In this document: positions 1 through 11,277 of the stretch, in pieces | Numbering within the stretch: the first letter of the stretch is position 1 | Layout of the letters: each line of letters opens with the position of its first letter | DNA from: Pratylenchus scribneri | Taxonomy: Eukaryota; Nematoda; Chromadorea; Rhabditida; Pratylenchidae | Length of the DNA: 64,000 nt | Direction: 5' to 3' | Assembly (NCBI GenBank): GCA_030063045.1 | Contig: JAQSEB010000175.1 | Coordinates: 124,001 to 188,000, forward strand | Program-made: the position numbers and the translations under genes | The notes under the pieces: generated by a model | What the model saw: the letters and a program-made list of their open reading frames with translations, nothing else | Told to the model about the DNA's origin: nothing | Databases searched by the model: none

Positions 1-131
1 CTGGAGGAGGAGGAAAACAAACAAAAGCCCACGAAAAGACACATGTAATACAACATAATAAACCAGGACAAGGAGGATTACCGGGCAGATTGACTCCTAC
101 CTCAATATTTTCTTCGGGCCTCGGCAAATGA
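1..131 (+). CDS. 3' end of an unknown Gly-rich gene (partial)
   Basis: An open frame runs from base 3 to a TGA at 129-131 and encodes about 42 residues. It begins with four glycines and contains PGQGGLPG near its middle. A polyadenylation signal AATAAA lies at 161-166, about 30 bp after the stop, which fits a terminal exon. The Gly/Pro content would suit a collagen tail or another Gly-rich structural protein, but no cysteine or long Gly-X-Y run is visible, so the family is unknown. The rest of the gene lies to the left of the window. Confidence 0.4.
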   Translation, partial: GGGGKQTKAHEKTHVIQHNKPGQGGLPGRLTPTSIFSSGLGK

Positions 132-270
132 GAATGATGATGAAAAATGATTAATTCCTAAATAAAAACACAAATGAAAATTTTATTTTAAAAATAAATG
201 AATGCTAATCTCCTAGTCATTTTAATTTTTGGTTTTTAATTAATATTTTCATGGGAAATGGGAAATAAAA

Positions 271-821
271 GGTGGTCCGACAATTTAACAGTGCAACAAT
301 TCGGCAGTGATTTTTTTTGTAAAAAAATATATATTAGGGGAATTCGATGATGAGGAATCCGAATATCGAATTAGTTTTTTAAAAAATATTTTTTTAAACC
401 GTTTCCAGTATACAAATCGGTTTGAAAAAATTTGAATTTTAGTATTTTTGGTCAAATTATATATCATTCGACGCGACTGGATGAGCTGAATATGAATCTG
501 TCATCGGTTTGGCATAATACTTAAAAATAAAAAAAGTTAAGAACAGTATAGTCATTAAGTAAGTATTTTATGAAAATTTAAGGTCATAACTTTTTTATAT
601 TTAAGTATTATGCCAAACCGATGACAGATTCATATTTAGCTCATCGTGCCGCGTCGAATGGTATATAATTTGACCAAAAATACTAAAATTCAAATTTTTC
701 AAACCGGTTTGTATACCGGAAACGGTTTCAGATTCACCCCAAAATACATATTTTTTTACAAAAAATCACTGCCGAATTGTTGCACTGTCGAATTGTCTCA
801 CTGCCGAATTGTTATGGAACC
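271..821. mobile_element. Palindromic element with terminal tandem 16-mers
   Basis: Bases 271-525 and 575-821 are inverted copies of each other. The left end begins GGTGGTCCG and then has two 16-bp units of the type ACAATTCGGCAGTGA; the right end, read inward, begins GGTTCCATA and has three such units. The arms continue through sequence containing ATATATCATTCGACGCG and GGTCATAACTTTTTT. No coding sequence is credible. The 9 bp on each side do not match, so insertion is old or the ends are misjudged. The plan matches the elements at 5150-5883, 40679-41411 and 51788-52165. Confidence 0.7.
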
Positions 822-1466
822 GGGGACAAAATTGACTTAGAGTCCCCAGATTAGTTCCCATCCCCAGATTCAAAATGTGACGAGATCTATTAATTGACAT
901 ATCATATAAATTCAATTCAAAGTCAATTTTACCAATAATTTATGATTAGAAAAATATTTTTCCAATTTCTTTTCCTTTGATTTGATTAAAAAACTGGTCA
1001 ACACCAAAAATATTTGTTAGCACTTTTTTATGCGCGAATGCCATCGGCAACCGAAAAAAATGAACGCTTGATCGAATTATTCCACTCAATCCAATTCATT
1101 CCCATATTCAGCAAAAATGTCAGTCCACTTTTTGATCAGTTCCGTCATCCCCTCGCATTTCTTTCATCTCATTCCGCTCAACAAATTCCTTTATTTATTT
1201 TTTGGCGCAATGGAATGAATGGAGCGAACAAAAACGGGCAGGGAAGGAATTTTTGCGCGGCGGAGCTCATTTTAAATGCTTTTTCCCCTTCATTCATCGC
1301 ACAAATAAATGACGCGAGTTGGGGTAATCAAATTAGCTGGATCTGTGTTTCTGCCTCCACTGATTGAGCGATAAAAACCCGAAAGTAGCCGGTTAACTTA
1401 ACGAGGACATAGCTGGGATTGGATTGGGCTAAGGAATTTGCGCGCAAAAAGGGGAATTCGGCGCCA

Positions 1467-1474
1467 TATAAAAG
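1467..1474 (+). promoter_or_regulatory. TATA box of collagen A
   Basis: TATAAAAG lies in a short GC-richer stretch about 160 bp before the collagen A start codon at 1636. Cuticle collagen genes are commonly driven by compact TATA promoters. No transcription start was mapped, so this is inferred from motif and position. Confidence 0.5.
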
Positions 1475-1635
1475 CCCATTTTAATGGGGGAATTTGGTCA
1501 ATTTTTGATTCCAAACACCTAAAAATATCTGATTTTAAGCATTTTGCCATCCAATCCGTTGAAAAATGTCAATTAACGTTGCTAAATACAAAAATATCTA
1601 ATTTTGAGCATTTTGAACAGCTCCAATTCGTTGAA

Positions 1636-4501
1636 ATGTCAATTCATGTTGCAACCACTGGCGCAATTGCGTTCAGTGGTGCCACCGTCATTCTTTGTAT
1701 GATTGGCCTAATTGGTGTGTACAATGATTTGCAAGCAATTTGGACGGAATTGGACTTTGAAATGGACCAATTCAAGTTGCAGGTATGGCTGGAATAATTT
1801 ATTTTCTATATTTTTGGGCTAAGAAATTTGGTACTTTTCGGTAATCTGGTACGTATTTTTTTTTGACGAACTGAGAAAAAGTTATCTTGGCCCATTTATG
1901 GGTCATCCGGTATAGAGTTAGTGTTATTCAACGATAGGCTATCATTTCAGATGTCCCTAATCATTAGTTTTTTAAAAATTCTAATCTAAAAAATGGCCAA
2001 AGATCCAGCCTTGAATTTTGTATATTTTTTTAGCTTATAATTAATAATATTTAAACAAAATGTCTCAAACTTATAATCTTAATCACCTATGATAGGAACC
2101 TTTCATTTTTATAGCTGTTTCCAGCTAATCGGAAAATACAGAATTTTTCGCATTTTATAGTAAAAATTTGCATTATTATGGGTTTTAAAAAATTGGTGAG
2201 AAATTTATGTTGAAAATATGCAAAATGCAATACTAGGAGAGTAAGATTAGAAGGATAACAGGCTTACAATATGATCAAAATTAATTATTAGCACAATTAA
2301 TATTTTTTTGATAATTCAACAGAAAAGGCGATGAAAATGATAAATTAATATAAATTTGTTGAAAATTTTCTCGTCGAAAAATAATATTCTTTTTTTGAGG
2401 TCTATAAAATGGCAATAAAAAAAAGTTGGGACTTATTATTAGATTTACAATTAATTAAGATTAATACTCTTCTTTAGGGAGATAGGAATCTTAATAAAAT
2501 TACAACGCCTAAAAAATGAAAATTCTTTGATACGAAAAATTTTCTGGAAATTCAATTTTTTCCCAATTATACATTTCCATATCAAAATGGTTGATTTTAA
2601 AAATATTTAGACGGACGACCTCTGGAATGACATGTTGGCATTGGGCGCCGGCACCCCTTCCAATCGTCAACGTCGTCAAGCGTACGGAGGCTATGGGGCC
2701 GCCGGCTCCGGACAAGCATTCCCAAGTGGCGGTGCCCAAAGCGGTGGAGGCCTTCCAACGGCCCATGTTGCCACCGGACCATTGAATGTTGGATTGGGCA
2801 GTGCATGCAGTTTGTTGAATATTAACATATTTTTCAACCTAAAATAGATTGCAATCCGCACAACAATTGCCCGGCTGGCCCCGCTGGCCCCCCGGGCGAA
2901 TCCGGTCCACCAGGCCAACCTGGCATTCCAGGAAAGGCCGGAGTGCCTGGACAGGATTCGGACAACTTCCAAAATGTTGGATTGAAAGGATGCTTCAATT
3001 GTCCGGCTGGGCCACAGGGACCACCAGGTAAGAAGAATAACCATTTTAATTTTTTTTTTAACTAATTTAGAATCAATAGCCGATTTGGATTTTCTCTGAT
3101 CAAAAATAAGTATAAAATCTTGAGTTTTATGATCCGTTGCCATATCTTAGCCCATAGTCCTAAAGTATTATTTTATGACTCACACGATTCATCATGGTCG
3201 ATTAAGTTGGGAAAATGTTAATTATGGATAAATTTAAGTAGTTTTAAAAAATTAAACCTGTTTAGAAACTCTTGGCCATAACTTTGGTTAAAACTATTTA
3301 AAATTTGTAAGCAACATAGAGCATTAATTCTTGCTTCATTCGATTTGTTATAATATATTTAGTTAGATAAATGTAAATTCGGGTAGGATTTAATTTGTTA
3401 CAATACATGTTGAACGGTTTAAAAACCATAAAACCCGAAATTTCAATTGGCCATAACTAAAAGGTAGAAACTGACCAAATCAATTTGGAATTGAAATTTT
3501 ATTAACAAAAAAAATATATTTTAACTTATCGATTAAGCAATAGATCAAATTTATACGACTCAGAATCGGATAGAAAGCTGAAAAATATAGAAAAATAAAT
3601 TTCTTTTAAAAACTTAATTAATCGCATTTTCCAAGGTGATGCCGGACGCCCAGGAGTGCGTGGAATGCGTGGACCAAAGGGGTTGGCCGGTTTGCCTGGT
3701 CGCGATGGAGTGCCCGGTCTGCCCGGCGAACAAGGCCAAACTGGTGCGGCCGGTGACGATGGAAAGCCGGGAAAACCCGGCGACCATGGACAGGATGCAG
3801 AAAAACCAATTGGCCGTAAAGGACCTCGGGGAGCCCCAGGCGAGCCAGGCCCGGAAGGCCCAGTTGGGGATCAAGGCCAAACCGGTGCACCCGGAAAAGC
3901 CGGTACCCCAGGCCCACCTGGCACACCCGGATTCCAAGGACCACCTGGTGCTGATGGAGAAGAGGGTGGCGAAGGACCAGCAGGAAAGCAAGGCCAAGAT
4001 GCCGAATATTGGTAGGACAAAATTGGGAATTGGATTGGAGATAAGGGTTGTTCAAAGTCGGCTTTCGGCTTCAGATATCAATGCAATTTAAAAATCTGAA
4101 ATTTGGAATTTTTGCTCAAAATAATAGAAAAAAGGAGAAAACAAAAACCAAAAAAATGAAATTTTTTTGAAAAAGCGAGGAGTGAATTATTTTCAAAAAC
4201 CGAAATTTTTCAAAAAAAGGAAAACCGAAATTTTTTTGAAAACCAAAAACCAAAATTTGGAATTTTTGCTCAAATAGAAAATAGGAGAAAACAAGAATCA
4301 AAATATGAAATTTCTTTGAAAAACCGAAAACAGAATTTTGCGAAAATCCTGCTTTAAAACCGACTTTGAATATGTCTACTTTATGGCTTAAAATAATTCT
4401 ATTTAAGCCCATGTCCTGGCCGCGATGGTTCCCGTGGAAAAGGGGCTGCTGGAGGCAGAGGTTCCGCAACAAATTATCGTCGTAGCCGACTTGTCCAATA
4501 A
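1636..4501 (+). CDS. Cuticle collagen A
   Basis: Structural collagen of the nematode cuticle, about 331 aa. Exons: 1636-1782, 2611-2809, 2848-3027, 3636-4011, 4408-4501; phases agree throughout and total 996 nt. The start is the ATG of MSIHVATT, followed by the hydrophobic segment AIAFSGATVILCMIGLIGVY and FKLQ-TDDLWNDM, the usual N-terminal cuticle collagen domain. A furin-like site (NRQRRQA) follows. CNCNPHNNC opens the first Gly-X-Y tract, GCFNCPAGPQGPPG the second, and DAEYCPCPG closes the triple helix before a basic tail. The donor at 2810 was chosen over one at 2801 because it restores the conserved Cys-X-Cys pair. AATAAA occurs at 4624-4629. Intron 4 holds an inverted-repeat element. 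The class is clear; the orthologue is not. Confidence 0.93.
4046..4376. mobile_element. Degenerate inverted-repeat element in collagen A intron 4
   Basis: The ends GGTTGTTCAAAGTCGG (4046 onward) and CCGACTTTGAATATGTC (to 4376) are inverted matches. The interior is filled with repeated phrases such as AAACCGAAA and GGAATTTTTGCTCAAA. Similar phrases occur at 9368-9543, 12.60-12.70 kb and 42.00-42.25 kb, so this is a dispersed family. No target duplication was recognised. Confidence 0.5.
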
Positions 4502-5140
4502 TAGAGGATTGTTCAAGGAAATTATTAAAATTTTGATGATAAAGATGTGAATTTTTTAGATAAATGTGATTGAAAAAGATTAAAAATGATCTTGGAAATG
4601 GAAATCAAAATCATGATTGATTAAATAAATTTTATAATTTTTATCATCACATAAAATTGAGATTTAGACAAAATAAAATACTAATTAAATATTTTTTTGT
4701 AGTCATTTGTATTTGTTATTCCTTCAATCATACATTTTTTTTTTTCGAAATATCTGAGGCATTTAAAAAATTAATTAAAATTTTAAAAGAAATCAAGAAA
4801 AATATGTTAGATATTTAAAATGAAAATCATATATTTTTAATCTATCGTAAGTATAAAATTAACTGACAGAAATTTTTTATGTTCAATATTATAAAAATGA
4901 AAATTTTCCTCTTCTTTTCAACTGTGTTGTTTCTTGATTGTTGATTCCTCCCTTCCCCTCTTAAATCATCTAATTGGCTAGTCCAAAAATTGAGAATAAT
5001 CATTAAATTTGAATAATTTTTAATAAACTCCGCATAATATTTTTCGAAAATGTCCTTTTGCCAATGTAATCAGTAATCACCATTTTTATTGTGCATTTTC
5101 GAAAATATTTCCCTCTCAATTTGGTGCCGTCGTTGTGTTT
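4502..5140. other. Collagen A 3' flank, no gene seen
   Basis: AT-rich sequence holding the collagen A polyadenylation signal and otherwise no open frame with splice sites or recognisable product. Confidence 0.6.
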
Positions 5141-5149
5141 GATTTGATG

Positions 5150-5883
5150 GTGATTCGACATTTGCGCCGGGAACATTTGCGCCGCCGACATTTGCGCCGC
5201 AACATTTGCGACGCCGACATTTGCGACGCCGACATTTGCGACACGACTTTTGTGCCGCCGACATTTGCGACGCCGACATTTGCGACACGACTTTTGCGCC
5301 GCCGACATTTGCGACACCGAGCATGAAAACTGAGGAAGAATATCAGCGTAATAGACTGAGGCCTCATGAAATCGACCCTACGCGAGAGGTGCAAGATATG
5401 CCCCGTATAAATACATATATAAGAAATGATCGGGCAATTCGGGATTTAATCAATGGATTTGATCAACAGGATCCTAATGCACGCAATGATACAATATGGA
5501 TTACTCATCTTCATGCATTACAATTTCGTTTAACAACAAAGGGATTGGATAATTGGATTGATTGATGAATGATGATTGGAACTTTTTAAATAATATTTAA
5601 TCAGCAATTTATTTATCATTTATTTTGCTAATAATTCTAATTTTTAAAGTAATATAATATTCATAATTTTGATTTTATTTTACATTATTTTACAAAATTA
5701 AAAGCATTTAATGGAGCACCGCAAATGTCAGCGGCGCAAAAGTCGCGTCGCAAAAGTCGGCGTCGCAAATGTCGGCGTCGCATATGTTCCGGCGCAAAAG
5801 TCAGCGGCGCAAATGTCGGCGTCGCAAATGTTGGCGTCGCAAATGTCGGCGGCGCAAAAGCTCCGGCGCAAATATCGGCTAAC
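5150..5883. mobile_element. Foldback transposon with inverted tandem arrays, 9-bp TSD
   Basis: A perfect 9-bp target duplication GATTTGATG flanks the element (5141-5149 and 5884-5892). The left end (5155-5325) has about eleven copies of a unit such as CGACATTTGCGACGC; the right end (5720-5880) has about ten copies in inverted orientation (GCGCAAATGTCGGCG). Outermost bases are GGTGATT, if the ambiguous G at 5149 is counted, and GGTTAGC read inward from the right. The ~390-bp core contains an 80-residue ORF. TSD length and long variable ends suggest a Mutator-like foldback element; no transposase is present, so it would be non-autonomous. Confidence 0.8.
5324..5565 (+). CDS. 80-aa ORF carried inside the foldback element
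   Basis: An ATG at 5324 begins just after the left repeat array and the frame ends at TGA 5563-5565. The product is hydrophilic with an ordinary amino-acid mix (begins MKTEEEYQRNRLRPHEID; ends TKGLDNWID). Its base composition is less AT-rich than the rest of the core and it looks like real protein-coding sequence. I do not recognise it. It could be a captured host exon, as in Pack-MULEs, or an element-specific gene. The repeat array itself would supply its 5' leader. Confidence 0.45.
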
Positions 5884-6060
5884 CGATTTGATGTTGCCTT
5901 CTTTTTTTCAGTCCTTGGCGAATTGTCAATTTTATATTAAAAATATATACATTAAATTAGATAGGAAAAATATCGCATTATCTTATTCAAATTGGATTAA
6001 TTTATTTTTATAAAATATATTGGATTGGCATTTTTAAAGCAAATTTATCACCAATAGAGA

Positions 6061-9000
6061 ATGCTTTCTACTGCTGCTGAAATGCAAATCTACAGTAATG
6101 ATAATGAAAATCAACAGAGTTGTTTGTCATCATCGACATCACCAAAATTGGCTTTCCTATTGTTGGACTGGTCCACTTGGATTGATGTGCTTTGTTGTCT
6201 TAAAAGGCGAGAATTGGCAACTGGAATACAGCTGGCTTGTCGATATTTTAAAGAGTGCGAATTTTTTTTTTGCCAAGAGATTTGTATTCTTTTGAGAACG
6301 GTTTTTTGATTATAATCCTTTTTTTGCAGGATCTTGGCCCGTCGATTGATGTATATTTTATGATATTTTAAACAAAAACCAAAAAGTTATAAACCAAAAT
6401 ATGATTTAGACGGTTTAATACTTTTAATTTTGGCCTAACTCCTAATTGCTATACATCATTCGACGCGTGTCTCGATGATTTATATAAAAAATGGCTTTAC
6501 GGTTCGTTGGTCTGAGATCCAGCACAAAAAAAAGTTATAATCAAAAAACCGATCTCTCGGCAAAAGAATTAATTTTCTCGGCATAGAATGCAAATCTATC
6601 GGCAAAAAATTTTATCTATATTTTAAAACAGTGTGATTGAGCAAAGTTGTTTGGCCACGAAACCTCGTCATTTGATTAGCCAGCTTAACATTTCGACAAT
6701 CCATTCGCGGCCAAAAAGAGGGTTAGGCCTATTGGCCCGGAAAATGCTTTTTTCTTCTGGCTGCTTAACCAAAAGACAAATTACTACAAAAAAGGTTTAA
6801 TTTGTTTTAAAAAAGTATTCTTAAAATGTTTTGAAATAGTTCATCACAATGCAATTTGATCGAGATTTATGGCTTTCGTTTAAAAGCAGCAACAGCCTTT
6901 CTAAAAGAGCAAAAGACTCAAATGGTATTTTTATAATTTAAATAAAAATGAAAAATTTTATTTTATATTGAGCAATTGTAAAAAATGGAGAATAATTGAC
7001 AAACTCTGAATTTGAGCGGTTAAACATTCTGAGACTTTGATCACATTGGGATCTTTATTGTTTCAATAATTAATTTAGTGCAAAATAGACGGAATTAAAA
7101 CATAATCAACCAAGCGGAATTAAAACTTAGTCAAACAGGCGGAATTAAAACTTTGTCAACCAGGCGGAATTAAAACTTAGTCAAATAGGCGGAATTAAAA
7201 CTTAGTCAAACAGGCGGAATTAAAACTTTGTCAACCAGGCGGAATTAAAACTTAGTCAAACAGGCGGAATTAAAACTTAGTCAAACAGGCGGAATTAAAA
7301 CTTAGTCAAATAGGCGGAATTAAAACTTAGTCAAACAGGCGGAATTAAAACTTAGTCAAATAGGCGGAATTAAAACTTAGTCAAACAGGCGGAATTAAAA
7401 CTTAATCAAACAGGCGGAATTAAAACTTAGTCAAATAGGCGGAATTAAAACTTAGTCAAACAGGCGGAATTAAAACTTAGTCAAATAGGCGGAATTAAAA
7501 CTTAGTCAAACAGGCGGAATTAAAACTTAGTCAAACAGGCGGAATTAAAACTTAGTCAAATAGGCGGAATTAAAACTTAGTCAAACAGGCGGAATTAAAA
7601 CTTAGTCAAATAGGCGGAATTAAAACTTAGTCAAACAGGCGGAATTAAAACTTAGTCAAACAGGCGGAATTAAAACTTAGTCAAATAGGCGGAATTAAAA
7701 CTTAGTCAAACAGGCGGAATTAAAACTTAGTCAAATAGGCGGAATTAAAACTTAGTCAAACAGGCGGAATTAAAACTTAGTCAAACAGGCGGAATTAAAA
7801 CTTTTTCAACCAGGCAGAATTAAAACTTAGTCAAATAGGCGGAATTAAAACTTAGTCAAACAGGCGGAATTAAAACTTAGTCAAACAGGCGGAATTAAAA
7901 CTTAGTCAAACAGGCGGAATCAGGCGGAATTAAAACATAGTCAAACAGGCGGAATTAACACTTAGTCAAACAGGCGGAATTAAAACTTAGTCAAACAGGC
8001 GGAATTAAAACTTAATCAAACAGGCGGATTAAAACTTAGTCAAATAGGCGGAATTAAAACTTAGTCAAACAGGCGGAATTAAAACTTAGTCAAACAGGCG
8101 GAATCAGGCGGAATTAAAACATAGTCAAACAGGCGGAATTAACACTTAGTCAAACAGGCGGAATTAAAACTTAGTCAAACAGGCGGAATTAAAACTTAGT
8201 CAAACAGGCGGAATAGTCAACCAGGCGAAATTAAAAAACATAGTCAAACAGGCGGAATTAATTTACTCAAAACAGAAATTTTTAGAATAAAACCATAAAC
8301 TTTCTCAAATTTTGCTTTTTTAAATCACATTTTACCAGCCCCTGTTTCGAATAAAATACTCTGAATCATTTTTTTATTAATAGTAATAATTGTCTTTTAG
8401 TGAAACAAGACAATAAAAAAGGCTCATCATTGCCCAAGAATATCATCAATTTGGTTGAATTTTGCCAGCCTTCCACATTGCCACCGCCCTATATTCATTT
8501 CCAATTAATATATCTCATGATTGACATTTTCGACGAGGACAACAAGGATTTTGATGTAAATGTCCATTTTTCTATGGCAACAATACCGTCACGAATGCCC
8601 CAAATGTTGACTATCTTGATTGAGCAAATGTTACCAAATTTTGATGGTGCACAATTACATATTTGGGATCCAGATTTTAACAGAAGAAAAGAAATATGGC
8701 AATCATGGTCCCACGGATGGAGTGGGAGTGGATGTTGGGCTCAAAAGGTAAGAAAGAACATTGAGAAACCAAAATCTTTATTCATCCTATTCCGAATATA
8801 AAAAAAAGGTTTAGGTGGCAAAAGGTTATTAAAAGACTAACATCTGCTTTTAAACTGTAAATTTTTTGTTTCTTAACTGAATATGAGAGAGAGGTCAATC
8901 AAAATAAAATTTATCAAAAAATTTGGCATTTCACCCATTCATTATAAAAGAGAATTGGAAAAATTGCACCAACATAATTCCAAAAAAGAGCATTATTGTA

Positions 9001-11277
9001 GTAGAAGAAATACTCAATAAAAATACATATAAATAGAAAATTTTCGATTGTATATGAACTCCCTATTTTTATTTTAATTAGATTTTCGAGGAAATAAAAA
9101 CAATATTATATAGAATGATGTGCATGCACTGGCTCGCCATTTTGCGCATCCAATAATGCGCGAATTGTTTGCCAAATGTGGCTCATGTTATTGCGGGATT
9201 CTACGTTTGCCAACTTTGCCACAACAATGGCAGAAGGAAGCATTGGAAGAAAAAGGTTTTAAAAATGGGACTAAGAAAATGGAAAAATTATTTTGAAATC
9301 ATATAATAATTTACGAATCAGGGATTTTTTAAAGGATTTTCCAAGATCGATAAGCTGGTTCCTATAATAGGGTTTTCCAAAGTCGGTTCTTAGGTCTCGG
9401 TTCTAAAACCCTGTTTTCTGTTCTTGGAAAAAAATGTCGGTTTTAGGTTCCTACCATTTTCGGTTCTAAAGACTAAAAACTTCTAATTTCGGTTCTAAAA
9501 TTAGATCGATTATTGGAACCGAAACCGACTTTGGACAGCTCTATTTCAATCATAATTGACTGTAATTCTGTATTATCTGAGTCCAATTTTTTTTTCATCC
9601 CCAGATTTGCCCTATAGTACACACAAAATTTGTCATGAGCTCGAAAATAGAGTTTTTTCATTGTTTTACAATCAAATATGGATAATAAAAAAAGGATTGC
9701 AAACAAATTTTTAATAAGTACTTTCTTTATTTGTCATTAAATCATTGAGCGATATTCCATTCATAAATTTAAGGATTCCAAAAAATTTAAGACAAAAAAT
9801 TTTTCTTTAGTAGAAAGCCAACAACAAATCGATGGACGCCTTTTGACTAGCAGCGCATTGGAATGCGATCAATTCATTTATTTGAGTGGCTTATTTCTCT
9901 GTGGAAATAAATACGATAAGCCAATGTATACGGTGGCCGAGGTTGTCCAATGGTTGCATCATCCAATCAGTAGACGTCAATCGAAAGGTTCATTTTACAA
10001 ACTTTTTAAGCCATGCTGTATTTTTCCTAATATATTCCTGGGACAATTAATAAGAAAATCCACTGCATGAAATAGGAATAGGTCAAATTAACCGAAATTG
10101 GGTCAAAAAGAATTTAATGAAATTTTATTTTCAACACAATAAAAATCTATATAATATATAAATTAAATAATTGTAAAAAAATTGAATTTGGATAATTATT
10201 AATTATGTATATTATTTAGCCAAAAAATATAAATTTGTTGTTTTTTACTTTAATTTTATGGTCTATTGACATAAAAAAAGAACATAAATAATTCTGCTGT
10301 TTGATTTAGTTTTTTAAAATTCGAAATAAAATTTCTTAATGAGAAATTTTCTTATAAATTTTTTAAATAATTCCAGAAAGACGCCTTGGCATTAATATAA
10401 CGGTCGAAGCATTCAATTCTAATATCGAAATCAATTGGCTAGCAGAATTAGAGACGGAGTTAATTAAGGTAAATAGTAATATTCCTGATTATTAATTACT
10501 ATTTGATCATTTTTGATCGCAATTTATAATGATGCTAACAATTTTAATCTCATAGAATTAAAATATTTAAAATTTATTTTATCGACAAATTTATATTATA
10601 TTTTGGAATAGGATTTGTAATAAATTTTTTTTGATTATTAATAAAAAGTAGTTTTCGTGTACCGGATTGGTATGGTAATGCACTGACAAAATTAATTAGA
10701 AATTTGTGCTCATGGTCCCCAAAAGAAGAAAAATTTTTCAAAAATTAATATTGATTCTTCCAAATCCCACTTTCCAGAAATTTGATCATTCTATCATCAG
10801 CGAAAATGATAATGCAAAAGTAATTTCTGCTGATCTAGCTGCTGGCGGCAATTCATTATTGAGTCGCCCTTCGACATTTATGTTTACATTGTTCATCATA
10901 ACTAACCATTTCTGGGGCGCTTCTCCCTTCCAGCGGCGGTTGGCCGAGGACAAAGCCAGCGGCCAAGTATTGCTGCAGGCCGTGAATATGGTGCCCTTGG
11001 AGATTGCCTCCAGAGGATGGATTAGAGAGAACAAAACGCCTTATGATGCTCATATTAAAGTGGGAATGGGCATAGATGATGAAGATGATTTTTGCTATAA
11101 ACATGAATCCACTTACTATTGTGTAATTTTTTCTCGATTTATTCACAATTGCATTGAACATTTATAATCATTATTAAGCTTTCTCCGGTGGAAAGGAAAA
11201 ATCTGTCCTTGAGAAAGTTAAATCGAGTTTCATTTCGCCATTTTCATGTATTATTAATTTGGAATAATAAAATATAA
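6061..11277 (+). CDS. F-box-like protein
   Basis: Probable substrate adaptor of an SCF-type ubiquitin ligase, about 504 aa. Exons: 6061-6254, 6632-6721, 6896-6924, 8401-8747, 9114-9255, 9811-9987, 10377-10468, 10778-11122, 11179-11277 (1,515 nt, phases consistent). Residues ~35-70 (WIDVLCCLKRRELATGIQLA and CRYF) resemble the F-box-like domain of nematode multigene families, followed by KPRHLISQLNI and RPKRG. The remainder is a soluble region I cannot name (LPNFDGAQLHIWD; VVQWLHHPISRR). The tiny 29-nt exon 3 is supported by phase alone. The last junction, a 56-bp intron, is less sure: without it the frame stops at 11167. A palindromic element lies 6 bp past the first donor and a 1.2-kb minisatellite fills intron 3. 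Confidence 0.72.
6261..6615. mobile_element. Palindromic element in F-box gene intron 1
   Basis: The left arm (TTTTTTGCCAAGAGATTTG ... GGTTTTTTGATTATAA) matches the inverted right arm, whose end carries three related units of the type CTCGGCAAAA. The left end has lost part of its array. A related copy, partly degenerate and in the other orientation, is at 20.87-21.14 kb. No clear target duplication. Confidence 0.6.
7078..8265. repeat. 25-bp minisatellite, ~46 copies
   Basis: Tandem array in intron 3 of the F-box gene. The 25-bp unit starts CAGGCGGAATTAAAACTTAG and ends TCAAA. Variants include CAAATAGG for CAAACAGG, and short deletions or partial duplications near 7920 and 8100. The first unit is the variant GTGCAAAATAGACGGAATTA, which also opens the array at 30784. 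Confidence 0.95.
9368..9543. mobile_element. Short inverted-repeat element, CGGTTCTAAAA-rich
   Basis: Left end TAGGGTTTTCCAAAGTCGGTT and right end, read inward, TAGAGCTGTCCAAAGTCGGTT are matching termini around repeated CGGTTCTAAAA phrases. It lies in intron 5 of the F-box gene. The TAGAGCTGTCC end resembles the hAT-like elements at 41.6 and 43.2 kb. Confidence 0.5.

Noticed and set aside
1014..1367. 117-residue ORF upstream of collagen A
   Set aside because: It begins with TTG, has no splice or promoter support, no recognisable composition and lies in the collagen A 5' region.
2801..2809. Alternative earlier donor for collagen A exon 2
   Set aside because: It stays in frame but deletes one cysteine of the conserved Cys-X-Cys pair; the donor at 2810 fits the family better.
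5003..5394. Overlapping ORFs on both strands encoding Arg/Cys-rich repeats
   Set aside because: Produced by the terminal repeat array of the foldback element.
7078..8265. CRISPR-like array of regular repeats
   Set aside because: The units are directly tandem with no unique spacers, and the DNA is eukaryotic. It is a minisatellite.
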